From Flavobacteriaceae bacterium (GTDB taxonomy: Bacteria > Bacteroidota > Bacteroidia > Flavobacteriales > Flavobacteriaceae), in the NCBI GenBank assembly GCA_018623655.1, contig JAAZVG010000016.1:1-17080 (forward strand): a DNA stretch of 17,080 nucleotides. Direction: 5' to 3'. Position numbers and translations under genes: made by a program. A model generated the notes under the pieces. It did not search any database and was not told the DNA's origin. It saw only the letters and a list, made by a program, of their open reading frames with translations. Within the stretch, counting starts at the first letter, position 1. Each line of letters opens with the position of its first letter. Of this stretch, positions 1 to 5,061 are shown one piece after another.

Positions 1-427
1 CTCGTTCTCCATGGTCATCTGACAACATAGACACTTCATCTACAATAAAAAGGGTTCGGGTATGCTTGTTTGGGGCCAAAGTGAACTGAATTCCCTTTCC
101 TCTTACTGATTTAGGAAAAAAAATCTTCTTGTGAATTGTATAGGCAGGACGCAACGTATATTGACTAATAACTTTTGCAGCTCTACCCGTCGGAGCCAAT
201 TGAATCGTTTTCATCCCCATCTCTGATAAAACTTTATTCAAAGTATTAATTAGAGAAGTCTTACCGGTACCAGCATATCCGCGCAAAACAAATATTCTAT
301 CTGATTGATTATCAGATAAAAAAGATGCTAGTCGTTCAAATGCATTTTCCTGAGAATTAGTGGGAATAAAAGGAAATTTAGAACGAAAAAGTTGAATATA
401 ATGATCTGCCGAAAAGGAAGGGTTCAT
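1..427 (-). CDS. RecD-like/Pif1-like DNA helicase, N-terminal part (runs off left edge)
   Basis: This is the first 142 codons of a minus-strand gene whose remainder lies beyond the left edge. The ATG is at 425-427 and the frame is open to the edge. Near residue 50 there is a Walker A loop (GYAGTGKTS), followed by LAPTGRAAK, which matches helicase motif Ia of the RecD/Pif1 superfamily 1B. At about residues 126-135 there is a Walker B/motif II (LFIVDEVSML). Bacteroidota genomes commonly carry a single-polypeptide helicase of about 470 residues with this N-terminus and a UvrD-like C-terminal domain, often annotated as an AAA ATPase or exodeoxyribonuclease V alpha-like protein. A role in DNA recombination or repair is inferred from the family only. 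The gene is divergent from the 526-1176 gene across a 98-nt gap. The superfamily is certain; the exact subfamily cannot be settled without the C-terminal half. Confidence 0.8.
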   Translation of the reverse strand, partial: MNPSFSADHYIQLFRSKFPFIPTNSQENAFERLASFLSDNQSDRIFVLRGYAGTGKTSLINTLNKVLSEMGMKTIQLAPTGRAAKVISQYTLRPAYTIHKKIFFPKSVRGKGIQFTLAPNKHTRTLFIVDEVSMLSDDHGER

Positions 428-467
428 AAGTGCAAGATATCACCCTTTTCATTCTGTCACCAAAATC

Positions 468-497
468 TTTAGTGATTGAAAAAAAATTGTAGATTTG
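468..497 (+). promoter_or_regulatory. Bacteroidota-type promoter for the 526-1176 gene
   Basis: TAGATTTG at 490-497 fits the TAnnTTTG -7 element exactly. The -33 region has TTTA at 468-471, a partial match to TTTG, with an 18-nt spacer. Transcription would start near 503, giving a leader of roughly 20 nt before the ATG at 526. The leader has no Shine-Dalgarno sequence, which is normal for this phylum. Confidence 0.55.
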
Positions 498-525
498 TTT
501 CCGTTCGAAACCAAAAATTAAAACG

Positions 526-1176
526 ATGAAAACCGGAATAAAAGCTGCTCTTTATGTCATTTCTGTGGTTCTAGCCTACTTAATCTATTTATCAGTAATG
601 GCACCCATCACATTTAACAAAAATCGTGAAGAACGTTTTTCAGTGGTTATCGAGAAGCTTAAAGATATTCGTGACGCTCAAGTAGCCTACAGAACCGTGA
701 ATGGTCAGTTCGCTAACGACTTTGAAAGTCTAATCAGTTTCATCGATTCAGGAGTGTATACCATAACTCAACAAAAAGACTCTTCTTTTATGAGGTACAA
801 CAGAATATATCGTATTGATATGCAAGTTGATACTGTTGTGGTGGATACATTAGGGACTGTTGCTGTTAAAGATTCACTCTTTAAAGGAGATAGTAGCTAC
901 AAAACTTTATTTAGTGTTCCTTATGCACAAAACGGAGAGCGTTTCGAGATGAAAGCCGGTGTGGTAAATAAACAAGGTTTTGATGCTCCTGTTTTTGAGG
1001 CCTCAGTCAGTAAAGATATTATTCTTTACGATCAACCAAAAGATCTTTTAGCTCGAGAAAATGCTCATAACAGTATTGAAGAAGTGAATGGAAGCGCTAT
1101 CAAAGTAGGTTCATTAACCGAAGTAAGTACTTCTGGTAATTGGCCTTCTATTTACGACAAGAAAAAAAATAACTAA
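526..1176 (+). CDS. Hypothetical single-TM protein, pseudopilin-like N-terminus
   Basis: I do not recognise a named family. The 216-residue product has a short basic N-terminus, one hydrophobic helix (about residues 7-30), and then a soluble domain that should face the periplasm. The helix runs into a charged amphipathic stretch (NREERFSVVIEKLKDIRDAQVA) and then VNGQFANDFESL. This layout loosely recalls type IV pseudopilins, which have an N-terminal helix followed by an 'AQ..Y....GQYP'-like segment, but there is no prepilin peptidase site. Residues 95-190 are probably beta-rich. The gene is first in a plus-strand cluster with DUF3822 and rsmD. I recall similar TM proteins beside DUF3822 genes in Bacteroidota, but this is from memory. 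An intrinsic terminator begins 38 nt after its stop, inside the next gene. Function unknown. Confidence 0.8.
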   Translation: MKTGIKAALYVISVVLAYLIYLSVMAPITFNKNREERFSVVIEKLKDIRDAQVAYRTVNGQFANDFESLISFIDSGVYTITQQKDSSFMRYNRIYRIDMQVDTVVVDTLGTVAVKDSLFKGDSSYKTLFSVPYAQNGERFEMKAGVVNKQGFDAPVFEASVSKDIILYDQPKDLLARENAHNSIEEVNGSAIKVGSLTEVSTSGNWPSIYDKKKNN

Positions 1177-1182
1177 TCTTCA

Positions 1183-1893
1183 TTGGCTTTGACCTATCCA
1201 GAGTCAACAGATCAAACGATATCCATCCACCTCACAAGGGATGGATATCGTTTTTTTAGCACCACCCGTAATCAATCACTTAAAGGATTGTTCAGTGAAC
1301 ATTCTCTATATGAGGCATTTAATAAGTTCATCGATGAACAGGAGGATACTAAGTCCTTAAAACTAATCTACACAAGCACGAATACCCTGGTTGCCGAGGA
1401 ATTTTTTAAAAAGGACAAAGCAGCAAATTATCTCAAATTTCAGCTAAGAGCACCCTACCAATCTGCGTATAATGAAATTAGATCTGCCGGTATTTACAAT
1501 GTTTTTGAAATCAACACAGAAATTGAAGCTGACCTCAAAGAAAAAGGGATTGATTTAACCATTTCGCACAGTGCTACAGAGCTTATTAAACGAGCGCTTG
1601 CCACACCAGACAAGTCCCAGGTGCGAGTAGTCAGCATTTTTCACGAGGATCATTTTGAATTAGTGATTCATAAAGGCTCAGAATTATATGGTTATCACCA
1701 GTTCCCTATTAGAACGGCTGAGGAAGTAAACTATTATCTTACACTAATTCACTCCCAAACACCAGAAACTCAAAATGATTTTGACCTTATATGCTATGAT
1801 TGTCATTCAGAGTACGGAAAAGAAGCCGTTAAAAAGGTAGCTCAGTGGGTTGATGACTTACAGTATATAACCGAAATCTTCCCATTTATTTAA
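1183..1893 (+). CDS. DUF3822 family protein, TTG start
   Basis: The 236-residue product fits the Bacteroidota-specific DUF3822 family in size, in the N-terminal strand pattern (ISIHLTRDGYRF) and in its place directly before rsmD. I recall that a Bacteroides member with a solved structure was described as having an actin-like ATPase fold; that is memory, not something visible here, and its biochemical role is unknown. The start must be TTG, at 1183 or possibly 1189: the predicted protein contains no methionine after residue 1, so no in-frame ATG exists. The start lies 6 nt after the upstream stop, which suggests translational coupling. There is no signal peptide or TM segment, so it is probably cytoplasmic. 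An intrinsic-terminator hairpin overlaps codons 11-25. The next gene, rsmD, also starts with TTG after a 6-nt gap. Confidence 0.8.
   Translation: MALTYPESTDQTISIHLTRDGYRFFSTTRNQSLKGLFSEHSLYEAFNKFIDEQEDTKSLKLIYTSTNTLVAEEFFKKDKAANYLKFQLRAPYQSAYNEIRSAGIYNVFEINTEIEADLKEKGIDLTISHSATELIKRALATPDKSQVRVVSIFHEDHFELVIHKGSELYGYHQFPIRTAEEVNYYLTLIHSQTPETQNDFDLICYDCHSEYGKEAVKKVAQWVDDLQYITEIFPFI
1214..1257 (+). terminator. Intrinsic terminator/attenuator inside the DUF3822 coding sequence
   Basis: There is a perfect 15-bp inverted repeat, with arms at 1214-1228 and 1239-1253 and a 10-nt loop. The plus strand carries seven T's (1251-1257) at its end. By sequence this is a textbook rho-independent terminator in plus orientation. 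It starts 38 nt after the stop of the 526-1176 gene but lies over codons 11-25 of the next gene. Ribosomes translating DUF3822 would cover the hairpin, so it could terminate whenever translation of that gene fails to start. The structure is directly visible; its activity is inferred. Confidence 0.75.
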
Positions 1894-1899
1894 ACCGCT

Positions 1900-2469
1900 T
1901 TGAGAATTATTTCGGGCACACATAAAGGGAGAAAAATCTCGGCTCCAAAAAGCCTTCCGGTTAGACCTACAACAGATAGAGCAAAAGAAGGGTTATTTAG
2001 TGCGCTTTCTCATCGGGTCAATTTTATTGAAGTCAGTGTTTTAGACTTGTTTAGCGGTACTGGAAACCTTTCTTATGAATTTAGCTCAAGGGGAACCCAG
2101 AAAATTGATGCAATTGATGCGCATCGAGGAGCTTGCGAATTTATAAGTAAAACTTCAAACTCATTGGGCTTTAGTATTCGAACGACCTGTTCCGATGTAT
2201 TTAAATTCATTGCAAAAAACATTCATCCCACTTATGATCTAGTGATTGGAGACCCACCTTATGATATTGGTGAAGACAAGTATCTAGAAATTATTGATCG
2301 ACTAACTATTCAGCCTTCGATACTCAAAGACTCAGGAATTTTGATTTTAGAACACGCTTCAAATTTGTCCTTTGATGACCACCAGTGCTTTGAAATGAAA
2401 AAAAAATACGGGGGAAGTACCTTTAGCTGGTTTGTAAAAAAAGCAGGCCATAAGCCGGATTCTGTCTAG
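1900..2469 (+). CDS. rsmD: 16S rRNA (guanine(966)-N(2))-methyltransferase RsmD
   Basis: This SAM-dependent methyltransferase modifies G966 (E. coli numbering) of 16S rRNA during small-subunit assembly. The 189-residue protein opens with the family signature MRIISGTHKGRKI, which fixes the TTG at 1900 as the start. It continues with RPTTDRAKEGLF (22-33), the SAM-binding motif DLFSGTGN (49-56), and the catalytic DPPYD motif (118-122) typical of N-MTases acting on exocyclic amino groups. The gene is 6 nt downstream of DUF3822 and probably cotranscribed with it. The last codons (from 2440 on, residues about KKAGHKPDSV) are antisense to the 3' end of the RNase P RNA gene, so the natural C-terminus has been extended or shaped by the overlap. 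No plus-strand terminator is seen after the stop. Confidence 0.95.
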   Translation: MRIISGTHKGRKISAPKSLPVRPTTDRAKEGLFSALSHRVNFIEVSVLDLFSGTGNLSYEFSSRGTQKIDAIDAHRGACEFISKTSNSLGFSIRTTCSDVFKFIAKNIHPTYDLVIGDPPYDIGEDKYLEIIDRLTIQPSILKDSGILILEHASNLSFDDHQCFEMKKKYGGSTFSWFVKKAGHKPDSV

Positions 2470-2731
2470 CCCTGTCATTTATCTAGGAATTCAATTACTT
2501 GAATTCTCGAACCGCCTACCCTCCAATATCGAACGTGCCGCTCTCAAGCATTGGTTTACATGGCGTTTCACCGCGTAGAGTTTACCTGATTTCACTACAG
2601 CCGAACTGTACTTGCTTTCTGTTGCACTTGTCCGCATCTCGCGATGGACGGGTGTTACCCGCTACGCTGCACTATGGTGTCCAGACTTTCCTCTTTGTCA
2701 AAAAACACAAAGCGACAAGGTGGCCTGCTTT
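2440..2731 (-). ncRNA. rnpB: RNase P RNA (bacterial class A)
   Basis: This is the catalytic RNA of RNase P, which trims the 5' leader of tRNA precursors. On the minus strand, 2721-2731 (AAAGCAGGCCA) pairs over 11 bp with 2440-2450 (TGGCCTGCTTT) to form P1. Conserved-core landmarks occur in the right order: GAGGAAAGTCTGGACACC at about 2674-2691, GGTAACACCCG, GTGCAACAGAAAGCAAG, GGTGAAACGCC, and the 3' signature GACAGAATCCGGCTTA that completes P4. The span of about 292 nt is compact for class A, so some peripheral helices are probably reduced. A run of seven U's follows P1 (2436-2442) and may end transcription. The gene converges on rsmD and overlaps it by about 30 nt. It is divergent from dnaX. 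A 94-codon plus-strand ORF over this region is only its antisense. Exact ends are estimated from P1. Confidence 0.95.
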
Positions 2732-2737
2732 AGATGG

Positions 2738-2766
2738 TAAAAGTAGTACTATTGTTAATAATTCAA
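2738..2766 (-). promoter_or_regulatory. rnpB promoter
   Basis: On the minus strand, TACTTTTA (2745 to 2738) matches TAnnTTTG at all fixed positions except the last. A TTG at 2766-2764 lies 18 nt upstream as a -33 element. The predicted transcription start, about 6 nt downstream of the -7 box, falls at about 2731-2732, exactly where the P1 helix of RNase P RNA begins. That agreement supports the assignment. Confidence 0.6.
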
Positions 2767-2811
2767 GGACTAGAAACCTTTGAAGTTCATAAATGAACGG
2801 CTAACGAAACT

Positions 2812-2819
2812 TATATTTG
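2812..2819 (+). promoter_or_regulatory. dnaX promoter -7 element, possibly leaderless
   Basis: TATATTTG fits TAnnTTTG exactly and ends only 5 nt before the dnaX ATG at 2825. Transcription starting at the usual distance would begin at or within a nucleotide or two of the A of the ATG, giving a leaderless mRNA. A clear TTTG -33 element at 19 nt is not present, which lowers confidence. Confidence 0.45.
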
Positions 2820-2824
2820 TTATA

Positions 2825-4477
2825 ATGGAACCTTTCGTTGTCTCAGCGTTAAAATATCGTCCCAAAGTATTCTCTGATGTGGTTGGTCAAGAATCAATTA
2901 CAAAAACTTTAGAAAACGCGATCGCCAACAATCGTTTGGCCAATGCTCTTTTATTTTCTGGACCCAGAGGAGTGGGTAAAACAACTTGTGCTAGAATCCT
3001 AGCACATAAAATCAATGAACAGAGTCTCGGAGAAAAGGCAGATAACGATTTTAGCTTCAATATTTTTGAGTTAGATGCAGCATCAAATAACTCAGTTGAT
3101 GATATTCGATCCCTTATCGATCAGGTTCGTATTCCACCTAGAATAGGAACTCATAAAGTGTATATCGTTGACGAGGTGCACATGCTCAGTACAGCAGCTT
3201 TTAACGCCTTTTTGAAGACCCTAGAAGAGCCTCCAAAACACGCGATTTTTATTTTAGCCACCACAGAAAAGCACAAGATTATACCTACCATCTTATCGCG
3301 GTGCCAGAGTTATGATTTTAAGCGTATCGGCACTAAAGACATAGCGAATCATTTAAAGGAAATCGCTCAAGACCAAAATGTAGAGGTTGAAGAGACTGCA
3401 CTACATATGATCGCTGTTAAAGCCGATGGAGGGCTGAGGGATGCGCTTTCTTTATTTGATCGATTAATCAGTTTTGGTGGAAATAAATTAACTCCAGAGG
3501 ATGTTAGTAAACATCTTAATCTTCTCGATTTTAATAGTTTTTTTAAGCTCACCAATAGCCTTTTAGAGAAAGACACGAGAACGATACTGTTACAACTTAA
3601 CGACCTGATTGACTCGGGATTTGATGCCCAGTTAATCATCTCAGGATTAGGAGCACATTTCAGAAATCTTTTAGTATCTCAAAAGGATGATACCATTGCT
3701 CTCTTAGATAGTTCAGCAGAATTGATTCCCATATACCAAAAGCAAGCAGCGAAATGCTCTATAGCGTTTTTAATAGAAGGGATCGCAATTGCCACTAAAG
3801 CTGATGCTCAATATCGAGCAGCAAATAACAAGAGATTACTCATAGAACTCAGTCTACTTCAAATTGCTGGATTCACAGAATCTACCGAAAAAAAAAAGCC
3901 TAGTTTAATCCCTGTCGACGAGATTAAAATTTCTGATCTTCCCAAAGAAGAGGCCGTTCATACAAAAGAATCAACTCCGAATTTATCCATAAGGATTGAA
4001 AAACCGATTAGTAATTCTGTTTCGGGTCTATCACTAGCAGCGATTCAAAGGAAGAAGGAACTCAAACAAAAGCAGGAAGAGATAACTAAAAATAATAATC
4101 CTGAGTCTGCGGAACCCTTCACGTTAGAAGATATAAAAATGTACTACGATCAGTATGTGGTTAATATCGAAGAGAAGGGTAAGAAAATACTTGCCTCTAA
4201 TTTGCATATTGCAGCCATTGACTTAATAGATACACATACGATTCGAAGCAAAGTTCCTAATGATACGATTCGAAGAGAAATTGAGCAGGAAAAAGAAGCA
4301 CTTCTTATCTTTCTTCGAAAGCATACGAAAAACGATCACATCGAATTACAAGTAGAAGTTCAGGAAATCGAAACATCTGAAAATTTCATCTACACTCCAG
4401 AAGAAAAATTAGAACATCTAATCTCAAAATACCCTGCTGTTGCAGAACTAAAACAAAAATTCTCTTTAGACCTTTAA
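2825..4477 (+). CDS. dnaX: DNA polymerase III subunit gamma/tau
   Basis: This is the ATPase of the DNA polymerase III clamp loader. I start it at the ATG at 2825 (550 residues) because MEPFVVSALKYRPKVFSDVVGQ is the usual DnaX N-terminus. A longer TTG start at 2780 would run through the promoter. Walker A GPRGVGKT is at 46-53, Walker B VYIVDEVH at 112-119, sensor 1 at about ILATTE, the SRC arginine-finger motif at 158-160 and sensor 2 GLRD at 203-206. The collar domain (III) ends near residue 350, and a charged linker and tau-type C-terminus follow. The four cysteines of the DnaX zinc module between Walker A and ELDAASNN are absent; a short acidic segment (61-74) replaces them. An A10 tract at codons 355-358 could generate a gamma-like short form. 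The gene is cotranscribed with miaE, 2 nt downstream. Confidence 0.96.
   Translation: MEPFVVSALKYRPKVFSDVVGQESITKTLENAIANNRLANALLFSGPRGVGKTTCARILAHKINEQSLGEKADNDFSFNIFELDAASNNSVDDIRSLIDQVRIPPRIGTHKVYIVDEVHMLSTAAFNAFLKTLEEPPKHAIFILATTEKHKIIPTILSRCQSYDFKRIGTKDIANHLKEIAQDQNVEVEETALHMIAVKADGGLRDALSLFDRLISFGGNKLTPEDVSKHLNLLDFNSFFKLTNSLLEKDTRTILLQLNDLIDSGFDAQLIISGLGAHFRNLLVSQKDDTIALLDSSAELIPIYQKQAAKCSIAFLIEGIAIATKADAQYRAANNKRLLIELSLLQIAGFTESTEKKKPSLIPVDEIKISDLPKEEAVHTKESTPNLSIRIEKPISNSVSGLSLAAIQRKKELKQKQEEITKNNNPESAEPFTLEDIKMYYDQYVVNIEEKGKKILASNLHIAAIDLIDTHTIRSKVPNDTIRREIEQEKEALLIFLRKHTKNDHIELQVEVQEIETSENFIYTPEEKLEHLISKYPAVAELKQKFSLDL
3888..3928 (+). other. Candidate programmed frameshift or transcriptional slippage site in dnaX
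   Basis: Ten consecutive A's (3888-3897) followed by G contain the A AAA AAG heptamer in the correct phase. In the -1 frame the next codons are GCC TAG, giving a 359-residue product. In the +1 frame they are AGC CTA GTT TAA. Five nucleotides after the heptamer, 3904-3910 and 3922-3928 form a perfect but AT-rich 7-bp hairpin with an 11-nt loop. E. coli dnaX uses the same heptamer for ribosomal -1 frameshifting, and Thermus dnaX uses an A9 tract for transcriptional slippage; both yield gamma. Activity here is inferred. Confidence 0.6.
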
Positions 4478-4479
4478 TT

Positions 4480-5061
4480 ATGCTTGGTTTAAAATTACCT
4501 ACAGACCCAAGATGGGTAAATATCGTAGAAAAAAATATTGAAGAAATCCTAACAGATCACGCCTATTGTGAACAAAAAGCAGCGAGTACAGCCATTTCAA
4601 TCATCATCGGATTCCCAGAACGATCTGAACTTGTTAAAGAAATGACTGCTCTAGTTCGTGAAGAGATGGGACATTTCAACATGGTGCACGAAAAAATTAT
4701 AGAAAGAGGATGGAAACTAGGAAGAGAGCGAAAAGACGAATATGTTATTGAACTGATGAAATTCTTCCCCAAAGGAGGAAGTAAAACTACTCATCTGGTT
4801 CACAAATTGCTTTATGCTGCATTGATCGAGGCAAGAAGTTGCGAAAGATTTAGGCTTCTATCTGAAAATATTGCGGATAAAGAACTATCAGACTTCTACA
4901 GAAATTTAATGGTAAGTGAGGCAAATCACTACACGATGTTTTTGAGTTTTGCTAGAAAATATGGAGATCGCGAAGAAGTTGACAAAAAATGGCAACAACT
5001 TTTAGCTTATGAGGCAGAAATAATGGCTAAACTAGGCAAGAAAGAAACGATGCACGGTTAA
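4480..5061 (+). CDS. miaE: tRNA-(ms[2]io[6]A)-hydroxylase, MiaE family
   Basis: This is a ferritin-like non-haem diiron monooxygenase that, in characterised members, uses O2 to hydroxylate the isopentenyl group of ms2i6A at position 37 of tRNAs reading U-starting codons. The 193-residue length fits the family. Diiron ligands are visible as HAYCEQKAA (E31), the ExxH motif E62-MG-H65, E117 in IEARSCERF, and E147-AN-H150 in SEANHY. It starts 2 nt after the dnaX stop and so depends on the dnaX promoter. Its last 4 nt overlap the 3' end of ppk1 on the opposite strand. The family has also been described in bacteria outside the enteric group, but substrate identity is inferred from homology only; miaA and miaB are not in the window. 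Confidence 0.88.
   Translation: MLGLKLPTDPRWVNIVEKNIEEILTDHAYCEQKAASTAISIIIGFPERSELVKEMTALVREEMGHFNMVHEKIIERGWKLGRERKDEYVIELMKFFPKGGSKTTHLVHKLLYAALIEARSCERFRLLSENIADKELSDFYRNLMVSEANHYTMFLSFARKYGDREEVDKKWQQLLAYEAEIMAKLGKKETMHG

Noticed and set aside
2489..2508. GAATTC-flanked palindrome as a terminator for rsmD
   Set aside because: It is an internal stem of RNase P RNA and has no U-tract.
2499..2783. 94-codon plus-strand ORF between rsmD and dnaX
   Set aside because: It is antisense to the RNase P RNA gene, whose conserved core explains the whole stretch; the peptide shows no family resemblance.
2780..2824. 15-residue N-terminal extension of DnaX from a TTG
   Set aside because: DnaX homologs begin at MEPFVVSALKYRP, and the extension would be encoded by the promoter region including the TATATTTG box.
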